Notes: generated by a model from the sequence alone, not told the origin. A stretch of DNA of 41,458 nucleotides from Polymyxa betae (GCA_003693705.1 RBZT01000488.1:1-41458); one strand, 5' to 3'; counted from the first letter of the stretch, positions 10,881 to 23,291 are shown. Translations and numbers: made by a program.

Positions 10881-12266
10881 AAAACTGTCTTCAACACTTG
10901 CATGCTGGGGTGAGTGAATCATGTAAAGCCTAGAACCATGGGAATTCAGATCGCCTCAATGCATATAGAGCAATTTAAGAACCAATTGAAAAAATTTCTA
11001 TAAGATTGTTACTAAAACATATTGGGTTCACTTTATTTGCTATCTCTCGAAATATTGACATCCTCTCAAACTTCCACAGATGTCAGAAACTTTGACAACT
11101 TTGTCACTATTAGTATGAAAAAAAAAATTGTCTGGCCGAATTTGTCGCCAAAGTTAGGATGTCGCAGTCCTAAAGTGTCACAAAACCTCGAGGTAACTCT
11201 GTAGATAGACGGGATGGGCTTGAGAGAGAGAGCTAACAGTGAGATGCGCGACCCCCTTCGGCTCGGTAATTGCTAGCTGATTCGAGGAACCATCCTGACT
11301 GTGCGGTCAGCTCGACCGCCGAGCGGTGTCCAGTCGCGTACGAGTGTTATGAATCGCTGAGGAAGCCCTCGTACGCCATAGAAGCTTCCATGTAGCTATA
11401 CAACGATGGGACAGTTGCATTGCTTCGTTCGTTTATTATCACCGTTTCTTACCACTTTTCATTCATGATTGTCAATAGTATGACTGTACCGTTTTTCATC
11501 ACGTTTAGATCGGGATAAGGCTTTTGATTCAGAGGCTTCATTCGCTGTCGTGCCCATCGACATCAAGTGACTCATCGCATAACATATTCTCCTTCTATCA
11601 CCATTTACTCTTCTCTTTTCACTTCTATCACCATTCACCCTTCTTTAATTTTTTCTTACAAACATTTTATGCATTCTCAATCGCATATTTTACAGGTGTA
11701 TCACACTGGTCCATCATTAAAAATCTGCTACCTTAAAGACAGGATAATATCTGCCCAGCCATCATCGGTCGGTTGAAGACTCTTCCATTACCAGATATGA
11801 ACGAAGTCGACTTTGACAATGACGTTGAGAGCCTATTGACATGAGATGCGTCAACCCTTTATCTGATTGCTGAATCATGTCACAATGTATGAGCTCGGCC
11901 ACCATACATTGTACTTGTGAAATGACGCAAGTAGTCAGGTTCTGGATTGCTTTAAGCGGTCTCACACTCTCTAGATTCAATCCACCTTGCTTGTAACATC
12001 ATCAAAGAGCCCATTTCGGCATAGTCAGGAAATTGGATAATCGAAAGCGGTGTATTATGGAAAAAGATTAACGGATGGATTGGGCTTTTCTTGTTTGATG
12101 ATTTGGTCAATAGGCGGCGCTGTGTCAAGGAAAAACAGGCGAAACAGCAATCAGCAACGCATTCATAACGGATTAGTTCATGATTGCTTGGATCGGACTG
12201 TAGTTGATGGAATTTAGGAATCACATCGGAAGACGTCAATCTCAAACTTGGCACGTTTTTTCTGCC
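10881..12266. other. Long non-coding stretch with two strong hairpins
   Basis: No protein gene was recognised. Hairpin 1 is GCGGTC/GACCGC (11303-11308 with 11314-11319, 5-nt loop). Hairpin 2 is a perfect 9-bp stem GCGTACGAG/CTCGTACGC (11336-11344 with 11368-11376, 23-nt loop). Their closeness suggests a structured RNA, but I could not match it to tRNA, spliceosomal RNA, SRP RNA or RNase P. Confidence 0.35.
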
Positions 12267-12428
12267 ATGGACAAAGCGCTGAGAACACATTTACTTGCCC
12301 AAATTCTGGACAATATTGTTTTAACATTCCTAATCTGTTCATGTGCCATAATCATGACGCAGCACGACCAGGCGAGGCGCCATAGCGATGAAGAGATAAA
12401 CCCCAATTTTCCAAATTTTACGAGGTAG
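12267..12428 (+). CDS. Hypothetical 53-residue protein with one hydrophobic helix
   Basis: ATG at 12267, stop at 12428. The middle is a likely membrane helix (ILDNIVLTFLICSCAIIM) followed by a polar, acidic tail. It could be a separate small membrane protein. It could also be a first exon, because AG|GTAGTG overlaps its end. No family was recognised. Confidence 0.3.
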   Translation: MDKALRTHLLAQILDNIVLTFLICSCAIIMTQHDQARRHSDEEINPNFPNFTR

Positions 12429-12671
12429 TGAGCGGTTCGGAAGCGATCCTGAGAAAAAAATTCCGCCAAAACATATGAATTTATATCCCTATTGTTTTGC
12501 TGCAACGCGAATTTGTTGTTGCCATTCTGCAATCGCTTATCCATCCTTTCCTATCACCCGTTACTGGGCCATGTCTGTCCATTCAGGATCGTCAGAAGGT
12601 CGTGGTGAAGATGGTTCTCTTTCCAACACCCACCAATCTACGTGTGATAGGAAATCATCATATTTTATCTA

Positions 12672-15600
12672 ATGTTTACAAACATATCAGTGTCGGACGA
12701 GAAGAAGAGCATCATCTCTAATATCTTCGACGAGCTCGCCAAAGGCGAGCGTAAGCTAAATCGACGGCGCTTCACGGACCTGCTTCCGATGCCAGAGCCC
12801 ATGAGCAAAGCTGTATTTCGCGGCTTCTGTGGCGGCGACAGCGGCAACATCGATCGCTCGAGATTTGTAGACTGCCTGCAGAAGATCGCAGTTGGAGGCA
12901 CCAAGAATAATGTGCGTGAACATCATCTCGTTAACTTTTCGAATTTTTTTTTAAGGGTTTTCTAAAATATTTGCGTCAACAACACTCATTTTTACGTTTC
13001 GGCGGAGCCTCCTCATCCGTCTTTTCGATCCATCTCCATTCGCTTGACCTTTATCTCTCACTCTTCTCTCTGTCATTATGTCATTTCGTAATCTATTAGG
13101 TTGAGCTTCTGTTTGGCGGCGGCGAGTTCTTGGCGGCAGATGCGCTCGAATCATGGCTCGTCGAGCTTCTGGAAGGATTATATCTGGTCGTTTTCAGACG
13201 GACATTCATCACTGGGCGCCCCTTGCCGAAGTTTATATGCTCTGCACTTCGTGAACGAGTAAGCGATGCTATTCGGCCATTCATCATATCAATAACTGTT
13301 TCAGGTACGAGAGATCACAGCTGATTTCGTATCGAATTCCAGCTGCAGGTCGGAAGGCGAAATAGCACTGTCTGATTTCGTCCAATATGTACGATAATGT
13401 TGATTCGTCAAACTGGATCATTCCTACCTTGTTTGAAGGCATGCTTCTTATCGATTTCATTTTTTTGTCATCAAAGTCTGTATTACTTTCTTTGTAAACT
13501 TGAAATTAAAGGTGAGAAAGCATCCAGGGCTGAAAGAGCTTTTTCGCCTTGTATTGCAGAACATCGCGAATGTTCCAGGATTTGCTCATGACAACATTGA
13601 TGCACCGGCGGCCTTCAAATCTTATCGTAAAATCTTGAAGCAGGTAATAATAACACGTCTTTTCCCGTGTTTCCGGTTCTTTTTTGTATCTGAACGCGCT
13701 CGTTTCCCAAATTGTTGGTGTCTGAGGAGACGAATCCTTTTTTCTGTTTATCGCCTCTCTGTATTTCAATACGCACTCTGACCCCATATCCTTTTGTGCA
13801 GATTATTAGATCTTGTCGTACCAAGAAGGTTGATTCCAATTCCTGGAAATACTGTGCTAAGGTCCTGGCACTACCGTCACCAGATCTCGAGTCTAGATCT
13901 GTCGACAGTCAAGGTGAAGGTGACGAGGACCGCGAAGAATCTTCGACGTCGTCGTCATCTACTGAGAACTCGGTACCGACGTTATCTTCGGGCTCTTACC
14001 GGAACTCGGTCGCGTCTAAAACCGTGCTGGTGAAGGCGATACAGCATCCTGATGTCATTGTGATGACGTCACCGTTACCAAGCAGTGAAGATACGACCCC
14101 GACAATGCCTAGTAACAAGTCAGCTGTGTTGCTTGTTTATTTGCTTGAATATGCCGCTGCTTTACTTCTATGCTTCTCTGATTTCTTTTTAGTTTGGTTT
14201 ACTGCGATAGGTTACAGTTTTCGTTTCGCTATTATCGAATCTGACCATTTTACATCTTACTGGATCTGCTGCAGTCATGGCTATCAGGGAATGTACAAGA
14301 TCTGTCAGAACTGTGGCATGACGATTGATATGAAATATTGCTGTGAATGCGGCATGGCCTTACCACGTCTCGGCATCAGATTGGCGTGTGACAAATGCGC
14401 TGCTGGTGGTCGTGGTTTGCTCTACAAGTTCTGTGCTCGATGTGGATATCACGAGCTCGTTGATCGCCACATAAACATGGTTCCGACAATGCCGGCCTCT
14501 GCGGTGGCAGATCCTTTTCTTCAAAAGTATAGCTGTGGCTGTCTATGAGTGCTTTTGCATTGTTTGTTATAATGTGGTTGCTGCGTTTTTATCACTTTGT
14601 CCTTCGGAATGCTCTCAATGTTTCAATCATATGTTTAACCTTTGTTCAAAAGCTGATTTCGCAATGATTCAGAGCTATTGTTTTGCACCACTCAGGTTGG
14701 TTTATAGGCATCGGCGGTCGAAAAGAGGGTAATTTGCTGTAATCCGCTTCTGGCTTTCGAAGCTCTAAGAAGCAATTCACAGTATTCACGGATTTGTCTA
14801 TGGAGATCTTCAGGAATGGTTCTATGTTTATGATCCCCAATCTGATGTAAGCTAAGACCTAATTTTTTCCAAAATTTGTGGTTTGCACATTTTATTCGCT
14901 TTTTCCTCGCTATTTGCACTTCTTTTCATTTGCTAGAATTTGCTATTGCAAGTTTTCATAATTGAGATGACATTTGTGGTTGACGGTTTATTCAATCTTA
15001 ATCTCTATTTTGACGTTTGTATTACAGCGATGGAATGCATGCTGGGCGCTGCTGGCGGATCAGTTCCTCTTGCTTTTCAGTAAAATACAGATTCCACATC
15101 CGCATCGAATCTTGTCACTTCAGGGACGTCAATTGGAGATCGAGGAATACCATGGTGATCATGATGAATACGTGATCGAAATCTCGCCTTCAGAGGATGG
15201 ACTTGATGAAGGCTGTAGGCTAATCACAACAGATCAACGGATTGGCAATCGTTGGCTCCATCAGATGCGCCAGGGAATTCGACGTCGGGCTGTCGAGGTC
15301 AGTTCAAATAATTTTAGCAAGTCTTTGCTATTTTTTTTGAAAATTTGTTTATTTGCTGTCGTCGTTTATTTTCGCTTTTATTTTCAATCAGCCATTGACT
15401 GCCTGTGCTCATCATAGGATTATTATGCGATTGGAGAGTGCGTCTTCAAGCTCACCGGTTTGGTTCAACGCTGCATTTGTCGCCACAGGCTCACTCGAGA
15501 AAAGTTTGTGGTGACGATTATTGACAAAGCCGGTATGAATCTGATATCTTCATGTCGCTCGCTGCTCGTCTTTCTTCGAGCAACAGGCTGAGTTGCTTTG

Positions 15601-16899
15601 GAGCCAAATTCTTGAGTTTTTCTCTATTTTTCCAATTGCTAGTGTGAACCCATTCTCACTTTATTGCCTCAGTGTTTGATGATTTCCAAATCGCCAAAAT
15701 CCGGACTTCTTTCGCTCTGTTCAAGCTCTTGCATCACCCGACCTTAACTAACGTCAAAGACGTCTTCGAATCCGCAACTCAATTCTGCTGCACTGTCCCG
15801 CAGTTGGACGGTATATCGCCCTGAAGCATTTGTTTTTCTATATTTGCTGTTGTAGCGAATTGTCTCTCGTTCCAACATTTCACAAATAGTTTTCTTGGCC
15901 TTTTTTTGAGTTTCTTGATTTTCTTTTCTTCGGTTTTTCTATGCCATGTAATATTCTTACTGTCTGCTGATATAGGTGGGTACCTCATCAAGTCTCTATT
16001 CCAAAAGGGTCATTTCGAAGAATCTGTTGTCCGCTTAGTTGTTTATCCTGTTGTCAACGCATTAGTTCGAATCCATCTTTCTGGGCTGGATCTAATGTAA
16101 GTCAGCTTTCGTTTCAATGGAACTGATCTGTCCTTGTCTATGTTTTTTGTTTAAAAATCTGTCTTCAATCACTAATTACGCTCTGTAGAAATATAAGGCC
16201 AGAATGTTTGATAATCACGCCGCATGCCCAACATCTACTCCAGGTAATGAATGTTTTCCTTTTCCAAGATTATGTTCACGCTGCATTTCTATTCCATTTT
16301 TCAACATCTTTGAACCTACACTGGCGTCGATTTTTTTACATGGTTGATATTGGAATGATACCCGGCTCCTGACCTCTGTTCAGATTGCCCATCTGGATCT
16401 CAATAAGTTTCTGTCGCCATCTGAGATCGTGCAGCGCGGTCTGCCAAACCGACTGCTGTCCTACAGATCGCCAGAGGTGCTTTACAGCGGCGGCCCAATC
16501 TGGGTCTGGGGCGCGCCTGCCGATATTTGGTCGGTTGGCGTGCTTATGTTCGAGTTATTGACTGGAGATTTACCATTCGAGCCGAAACCGGGAGAATTCT
16601 TCAATTTCTCTAAGGTACAACTGAAGTTCTTGCTGACAATCAAATTTAGATGAATTCTTATTTGATTTTTCCGATCGTTCATTCGTCTGGCGTTCGCCTA
16701 AAGCAGATTCAGGTTTATTTTAATGTGGCTTCTCATAATGATTTAGGCATTGGAGGACAAATTTGAATCAAACTCTTTATGGAGCCGTGTATCAATTGAA
16801 GCGAAGGCTATCATCCGAAGTCTGTTACAAGTTGATATCGATCGTCGTCCAACTGCTGAAGCTCTTCTTAAAAATCCTTGGTTTTCAATAGAGCTGTGA
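12672..16899 (+). CDS. EF-hand-like / double zinc-ribbon / PH / pseudokinase protein, 15 exons, 821 residues
   Basis: Exons: 12672-12911, 13100-13258, 13305-13388, 13512-13643, 13802-14111, 14193-14540, 14696-14728, 14770-14846, 15028-15297, 15418-15532, 15673-15810, 15976-16096, 16189-16243, 16384-16614, 16747-16899. Residues 1-205 hold degenerate EF-hand-like helices (GGDSGNIDRSRF). A Ser/Glu-rich linker runs about 220-305. Four CxxC knuckles (346/349, 358/361, 374/377, 389/392) form a double zinc ribbon. A PH domain spans about 445-548. A protein-kinase fold fills 552-818 with YRSPEVL, DIWSVGV and a C-terminal R-x-T. Catalytic residues are gone: the VAIK Lys is Thr584, the helix-C Glu is Ser, HRD is L-I-N (675-677), the Asn of KPEN is Cys, and DFG is H-L-D (697-699). 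It should not phosphorylate and probably acts as a membrane-recruited scaffold. From memory, EF-hand/PH/kinase order recalls apicomplexan CDPK7. The 14112-14192 intron is optional because the frame stays open. Confidence 0.8.
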
Positions 16900-17040
16900 C
16901 CGCAGCCCGTTTATCTACCGTATAATGTCACAAAAGATCGCATTTGAAGAATAGTCGCCGTTTGATTAAGATTCTCCATGGGCCAGTTTTTGCATGCTTT
17001 TTCCAATAAATAGTTCGTTATTTTTTCAAACGGCACTGTT
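16900..17040 (+). terminator. 3' UTR and polyadenylation signal of the pseudokinase gene
   Basis: AATAAA occurs at 17005-17010, about 106 nt after the stop, in a T-rich context. Just upstream lies CCATGGGCCAG, a partial match to the window-wide CGTACTGGCC motif in reverse. Confidence 0.45.
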
Positions 17041-17150
17041 TACCGGTAGGTCGTACTGGCCAATCGCCAAAGCGGAGATGCATGCATGGCGCCCAGAGCT
17101 GTGACCACGGATGCTGACGTGGCGGCGTTAGCTCGCCTCATCCTCTTGTG

Positions 17151-17169
17151 GTTAGGGTTAAACCCTAAC
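17151..17169. repeat. Head-to-head telomere-type palindrome
   Basis: GTTAGGGTT-A-AACCCTAAC: two 9-bp arms, perfectly inverted around one base, joining TTAGGG-type units in opposite orientation. Confidence 0.8.
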
Positions 17170-18465
17170 TAAACAGCAGTCCCAATCACTGGAAACTATG
17201 ACGACGTCGCAGGTCACGGCAGTTCGACTCGCGATGTAATTTTCGAACGAATTCCTACAAGGACTTCGCTGGCGTCCGATAAGCAGCCGTACTGGATCGC
17301 GATTCCAATTGCAGCCCGGCTTCGAGAAAGGTCATTCCTGCTGCAATCATCGAGCCGGGCTGAAAGTGAAGCCTTTGAGTTAGGGTTTCGATGCGATTAA
17401 CAACCAGCAGAGTAATGGAGGTCGGTGTCCACCAGACATCGCGTCCTTTAATGCATCGTATCTCAGGGCCTAATCTCGTGCAAGATCATTCGGACCGCTA
17501 ATTCAACAGCGTGCGAAATCTCAGGCTTGCGGGCTTTGCTCTGCAATACTGGAAGCCCGCAATTTAGGGTTCATTTATCTCCAATTACTGAAGCTCGCCG
17601 TGTGAGAAATTTTCTCGAAGGGTTCTATAGACATTGCAATATGAGACACATTGACGTAAACTTTGAGATTCTTCTTCCGGACTTGACGAACGTTGAAAGT
17701 TGCAGTGTGAATGCATAGATGGGAAATCTCTTAATACATTTTGTGATTCAGGCAGAAATCCGATCGAAGCGGAGGATTCCGGCGATGGTTCAACGAATAT
17801 TCGTGAAAAGTTTCTGTCACTTTCAACACCAACAGCTAACTTAGAGAGCAACGGTTAAATCGCCCATAAACTTTCTCGTTTAATAATTGATGATCTCAGG
17901 CTCCCAGCGTTCTCCAAATGTCAGAACCGGCGCGAACTATTCCTTCGGATTCTAAGTTGAAATCGAGCAATCATGAGAGATTTGTGGTGATAGTATCTGT
18001 ATAGGCTGGGCTCTATTGTGAGCCATTTCGGTCCATGTGATGATCTCTCATTGGAGATGGCTCCGCTGTTGTGGTCCTACAATTGCCAAACTCGTTGTAT
18101 TACAGATACGATACGGAATCGTCACTGCCTTTATCAATCAATCCTGATGCAGAACTCTTGCTCTGAGCGCATTACCGAGCCAAACGAAGTATTTCGTTTG
18201 GTGCATTTTGAAAACTGCCGAATACAAAGCAGCAAACCACCGCTTCAAAACGATGATCAGGGACGTTTGAGGTCCACGAAGATCCAATAAAGAGCTCAGA
18301 TTGTGCAACCCTTTTTTGCATGGAAAAAGCTCAAACAGAGCCATGATATTGCCAATGAACTAAAGCGAGGCCGCGTACCATCATAGCAGCAATGCCGAGA
18401 AGAGATAAAATAGCAACGATTGATGGGTAGCGAATGGATGCCGGTATGACAGTGCCATGAATGTC

Positions 18466-18483
18466 ATTAGGGTTTTAGGGTTT
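18466..18483 (+). repeat. Telomere-type repeat
   Basis: ATTAGGGTTTTAGGGTTT, the same 18-base string as at 6006-6023. Confidence 0.8.
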
Positions 18484-20473
18484 CCGCTCACTGAGTGAAA
18501 TCTAGAAAAGTTGCGCGTCGCGACCTCGTAGAGGCCGACGAGCGCCTCACATTGATTCGATCAACCGCAGGGGATGATAACGTCAGCCTCTAGTCGCAGA
18601 AGCCGCCGTTAATCATCACGATTCTTCTGCCCTTTGAATGCAAGCCCTGGTGCCAGCAAGGTGACGTCCGGTTATAAAATTCGGACAATGTTGCTGTCAC
18701 GAGGTCGTGATCACGTTTATCGCAGAGAGCGATTTTATCTGCGAGATCCACGACTGTTTAAAGAAGCTCCTTATCTGTTCTGACAGCCTAGATCCTGATC
18801 TTCCGATTCTGTTAGATCATTTCTTTCATCTTTTCATCCTGTTGATTTTCGCTGCGATTTTCACGACTTGAGTGCTGCATACAAAGCTGTATTGAAAGCA
18901 GATAGTATTCTGAGCGGGAAAAAGCTGTTCGCTTTGAGCTAATTTGGGAACCACCTCAAGTTTGATAGCACGATTGTAAAATCTAGCAATTATTCTGTTA
19001 CGTCAAGAACACAAAAAACAGTCAAAAACAGTTCTGCATAATGAATGATTCTGTATTACAGAACTCGCGTTGCTGATGTTCAGGCGGTAACGTGAGTTAG
19101 CTTGTATCAAAAACAGCTGTTGGAAAGAGCTCGGCGCTGAATGGATTCAGGAGTTGCCAGCCTGGCCTTGTTCATGAGGCGGAGATCGCATTCAGGAACG
19201 AGATTCATTCGGCGACCTGATTCAGGTCAAGATGATTAACGTCGTTGGCTTTGTCACAGCCGAATACGTACCTGAGAACAATTGAGGTTACCGCCATGGT
19301 CAATCAGATCATTGGACAATTTTCGCACGGAAAAATGAAAGTTCTGGCATCGGTTTCAAGAAGATTATCTGATGTGAAGATGAACCAAAGTTGACGCTCA
19401 AACACGATCAAGAGCAATCTTGGACAGTGAAAGCGAAAGAATTAATCAGGGCCGATGCGATGCTTCATTCAGCTTTACTGTTTGTAAACGCTTATGAGAT
19501 AATTCAGGCCTCCGGATCGGAGAGCAGCGCGTACTAACCCATTTGTAGACTTGAAAACGGCCGGTGTTTGAACTGGATGCGAATTGGCCGGTCTTGATGC
19601 CAGCTGTTTCAGCGATCTGCTTCAATATGGCGGTGTAACGTAACAGTACCTAAATCTTGCAGGTCGACGACGGAATGACGATATCAGCATTCGCAGCAGA
19701 TGGTGACTCGACGAACGACCGATGATCGTAGTTGAGCCGAAATTAGACTTCGTGCAAGACAAAGTTGAATACAAAACTTGCGCGATTGAAAAAAGTGCGT
19801 GACTAATAAAGTTTTTTCTCTGAAATGCACCCATTAGATTCTGGACTTCGCGCAGTGAGTGCGCCGGAATCCCGGAACAGAATAGCTCTCTCTGTCTCTT
19901 TCTCTCTGTGGCTCTGCCTCTCTGCCTCTCTCTTCTCTGTCTCTCTGTCTGTCTGCCTCTTGCAATCGCAGAGTCTATCTTGCGACGACGGGTCATTGTC
20001 TGACGCTTCTGCCGCAGTCGATTGAGCTACTGAAGTAATGATCCGAGGCTCCTGTCACCTGTTTAACTGCGATTAGCCCTGTAATGATGACTACGCGCGA
20101 GAGAATGATTTAGGTGTCAAGCTAAAATCATCTTTAAAAACTTTACTCTGGTCTTGATGCTTCTAAACCTGTCGCCTATATCGCTGACCGAGGCACCCTG
20201 CAATGATTTCCAGCATTTGATCAAGCAATGGATCTTAGCGGATGTCATTGGAATCACCAGATGCTGATCATTTTTAGAATGCTCCCGGACGGCTCCAAAG
20301 CCCCCGCTTAGCAAAAGGTTGAATCAGGCCATCGTTGAACTCAATGACTATCCTGACTTTGAAGAATTTCGGTTGTCGCCTCTTTGAAGCATTGCTGGAT
20401 TGCCGCGAAGATGGGCATGCTGTGCTGATAGAAAACGCATTGGCTTTTGCATTCAGATGTATGTTTCAGATGG

Positions 20474-20681
20474 CAAGTTTGCGAACCAGCTCATTGATTT
20501 CCATGCCCGTGTTTGATTCCAATATTAACAAAGCTGGTTCGGGGCGCCGTTTTAAGCCGGGCGATGAGCAGGAAATCCGCGTTCAGCTGCAAGTACGAAC
20601 ACTCCGAGTTTTTGGTTATGCCTTTTGGGCTGAGGATTCTCCTTTCTTCCAATATTTATGCACGACAAATTCCGCGATTTT
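20474..20681 (+). repeat. Copy 1 of internal pol duplication
   Basis: Nearly identical to 21201-21424 from CAAGTTTGCGAACCAGC to GACAAATTCCGCGA, apart from a few short insertions. One copy is displaced upstream of the palm segment. Confidence 0.8.
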
Positions 20682-21200
20682 CCCGGATCAGGACGTTAAA
20701 AGGTTTCCAGGCAATGAGGGGGGTCGGTTTCTCCATATTTCCCCATCGCCCTCTTCGGCACTCATTGAAAGCACAAGACAAGGCTTTAAAAGCCATCGTT
20801 CACGATATCGCAAAACAAGGATTCATTGAAAAAATTTCCTTATCAGATCAAGATCTGAGCCCAACCTTTTTAGTGCATAAAAAAGGAACGCAAGTTCAGA
20901 GGCTTGTCCATGACTTTCGAGAAGTCAACAAGTTCATACCAGTCCCAAAAAACCAAGTTCCCAACTATTCGACAAGTCTGGAATCTAATTCACCAAACAC
21001 TTTTACAAAGATCGATCTGAAGAATGGCTATTGGAATGTGAAGTTATCATCATCCTGCCAAAAAGCAACAGCTTTTTCATTGGGAACGAAACTTACCAAT
21101 ACAGGGTCGTCCCTCAGGGCCTTAATATTAGTCCAGCACTATTTCAAAATCATACTTCAAAGATCTCGCGATAACTTCGGGATAAATATCAAGTCTTTGC

Positions 21201-21424
21201 CAAGTTTGCGAACCAGCTCATTGATTTCCATGCCCGTGTGTTTTTTCAATATTAACAAAGCTGGTTCGGGGCGCCTGCAGCCTCCTTCGTTTTAAGCAGG
21301 GCGATGAGTGGGAAAGCCGCGTTCAGCTGCAAGTACGAACACTCCGAGTATTTGGTTTGCCTTTTGGGCTGAGGATTTTCCTTCTTTCTTCCAATATTTT
21401 ATGCACGACAAATTCCGCGATTTT
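21201..21424 (+). repeat. Copy 2 of internal pol duplication
   Basis: Partner of 20474-20681. This copy lies in the collinear position for a reverse transcriptase. Confidence 0.8.
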
Positions 21425-21540
21425 ATCGACTTGTTTCTGGTGACCTGATATATTCCCGCAACGAAGCTGAACATGAACGACATGCAAAATTAGCTCTGTC
21501 CCGACTTCGCAGCGATCGACATGTATGGCTGGAGTAATAG

Positions 21541-23030
21541 CACTAACGTCTTTTCTGTTTATTCTCGCCCAGATGCAGACTACTGGCGTATTGAATGGAA
21601 AGCCTCACCAACAGCTAAGGTAGTTGCTTGTCAATCATTATAGATACTGAACGGGAATCTGCCAATATTCAAAGTTTGCTGGTGTCAACTGCTTCCAGAA
21701 TCACGACAAACAACGTCGTCTGTCCGAACTTATTACCGTACTCCGATAATACTTCTTTGGAGCACCAATAAGATGAGCTTCTTGCCTCGCGGGAGCTTGG
21801 AGGCTTTATTGATAGAATGTCCTGAGTGAGGACTGACAAGACTCTGCAAAAAGCTTTTAATAATTATCTACACAATGGTCGCTACTCTGTTAACAAAAAC
21901 GTTCGAGTATGATACACATTAAATTAAGCAAATGGTTTTCTAGTGACCATCTGATGATTTTCGTCCCTATAATTCAAATTATACCAAATTAAAGTGCCGA
22001 AATTCTATAGAAAGCTTCAAACCACTTTGTAATAATTCTTCAAAAACACTTTTTAGAATCCCTAAAAGTAATCGGAGCAGTTGTATTTAAATCACGAATG
22101 ATCCCGAGGAGGATATGATTGTATAGGTGAGACGCAAATCTAAATCCGAAGCTGGCTCAAGTGTCAGTCATCGACTTTTTGCGTTCCCCTGAGGTTAAAC
22201 CATCAAGAAAATTTCCCAAAGTTGGTGTTTTGGATAAACTTGCGCGCAATCTGCTCCCTGCATTTCTGTGTTCGATCATTTCCTGCATTAGAAAGGTGTA
22301 ATGAAGTTCAAAAAAACGTTCCGCGATCCGCGGCCCTCTTTGTCGAAAAAATATCCGAGAACTTCCTCAATCATTGCACCAGAAATTAACATCCTCGTTG
22401 CTCAGTCACATCCCTTGTTTACGTTAACCGAATGTGTACGCTTGCTAATTTTGGGAACGAGTGAGCCCATTCAGCTGCTCTTACAAAGATCGGGAGCCCA
22501 AAGCCGATCATCATGTGGCTGTGAGGGAACATCTCCTTCCTTTGATTGTCTCTACAAAACAACACTTTCGTCAAATCTCTCTTGTAGCATCACATTCCAT
22601 TCTAATATAAATTTATATTCAAAGATGTCTACTCGGACCCATTCAGAAGTATCAGAACAACCTAACAGAATTTGGGCAAATATGCTCTCAAAACCTTTCA
22701 CAATCATTATAAAAGATGTCATTTAGAATTTGTACGGTAGAAATAGTCTCATTGTCTCCCAATGCTGCACCTGCGTACAGGATTAGGGCGCATTGTGCCG
22801 CTGCTGGCGATCTCGCCTCCCAATCCCGCCTCCTTCCCGTCGCCCAGCCTTTTAACTGATGAATCAACAAATACAGGATATCAGGACTTGTGCCTAAACC
22901 CTAACCCTTAAACCCAGCATTTGCATAGAGACTTCATCAAGCAATAAAACAAAAGAACAATTTATCGTAATTCTGCCATTGGGAGCTATGTAGACCGAAG
23001 CTGCAATACGAATCTTAATAGTTAAGAAAG
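21541..23030. other. No recognised gene, likely decayed element flank
   Basis: Open frames such as 22301-22726 plus carry no recognised motif. A telomere-type run CCTAAACCCTAACCC starts at 22893 and extends to about 22915. Confidence 0.35.
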
Positions 23031-23291
23031 TTACAGAATCGATTTGGTGGTCTGAAGTCCGATTTTATTCTGAATTCTTACAACATTACTTTTACCGCTA
23101 TCAGGGCCGTGGAAGTAGTGAATTAGCGCTGTCTGCTGTCGTATACGGCATCGTACTGGACCCGACTGGGAGGCACCAACGCCGCCACTCTGAGTCGAGA
23201 TACGCCTCATCTCATGCCTGATCGTAACGTTATCGTTCGTAAAGTCGCTGTATGACAGCAATACCGGGAGGATCCGAAAAGTGAATCGCAT
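23031..23291 (-). CDS. Hypothetical 86-residue protein
   Basis: One open frame from ATG at 23291. The N-terminus is hydrophobic and basic (RFTFRILPVLLSY), as in a signal or mitochondrial targeting segment. The rest is basic with no known motif. A GT at the CGTACTGG site (23152-23159) could start an intron, and an upstream exon may lie near 23400. No family was recognised. Confidence 0.3.
   Translation of the reverse strand: MRFTFRILPVLLSYSDFTNDNVTIRHEMRRISTQSGGVGASQSGPVRCRIRQQTALIHYFHGPDSGKSNVVRIQNKIGLQTTKSIL

Larger units (their letters stand above)
17041..20473. other. 3.4-kb stretch with no recognised gene
   Basis: It holds two CGTACTGG motifs (17052, 17288), telomere-type units at 17151-17169, 17379-17388, 17562-17570 and 18466-18483, and a TCTCTG-rich microsatellite at about 19886-19965. 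Open frames here (for example 18018-18290 plus) have no domain I can name. Its proximity to the reverse transcriptase remnant suggests decayed transposon DNA. Confidence 0.35.
20474..21540 (+). pseudogene. pol: Scrambled Ty3/gypsy-type reverse transcriptase remnant
   Basis: The open frame at about 20745-21150 reads as the fingers and palm of a reverse transcriptase, including FTKIDLKNGYWNVKL with the first catalytic Asp. Two copies of the next block (with EFLVMPFGL-like sequence) exist: one after it in the expected place (21201-21424), and one misplaced before it (20474-20681). Near 21455 the reading frame shifts exactly where the YxDD catalytic motif should be. The following LIYSRNEAEHERHAKL segment is in another frame. 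RNase H and integrase were not recognised, nor were LTRs. It may derive from the same family as the gag at the left edge, but no direct link was found. Confidence 0.7.

Noticed and set aside
11221-11420. tRNA, RNase P or spliceosomal RNA at the hairpins
   Set aside because: No A/B boxes, conserved RNase P core or snRNA signature was found, so it is left as an unassigned structured region.
14770-14846. IHGFVYGDLQ as a kinase catalytic loop
   Set aside because: It is followed by an exon completing a PH domain, and the true kinase fold starts at 15418. The string is the first strand of the PH domain.
12672-16899. Calling the pseudokinase gene CDPK7
   Set aside because: Domain order is similar but the catalytic residues are lost and a double zinc ribbon is present. 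Orthology cannot be shown without a search.
19886-19965. Serine/leucine-rich coding at the TCTCTG run
   Set aside because: This is a simple microsatellite. The open frame is a by-product of the six-base period.
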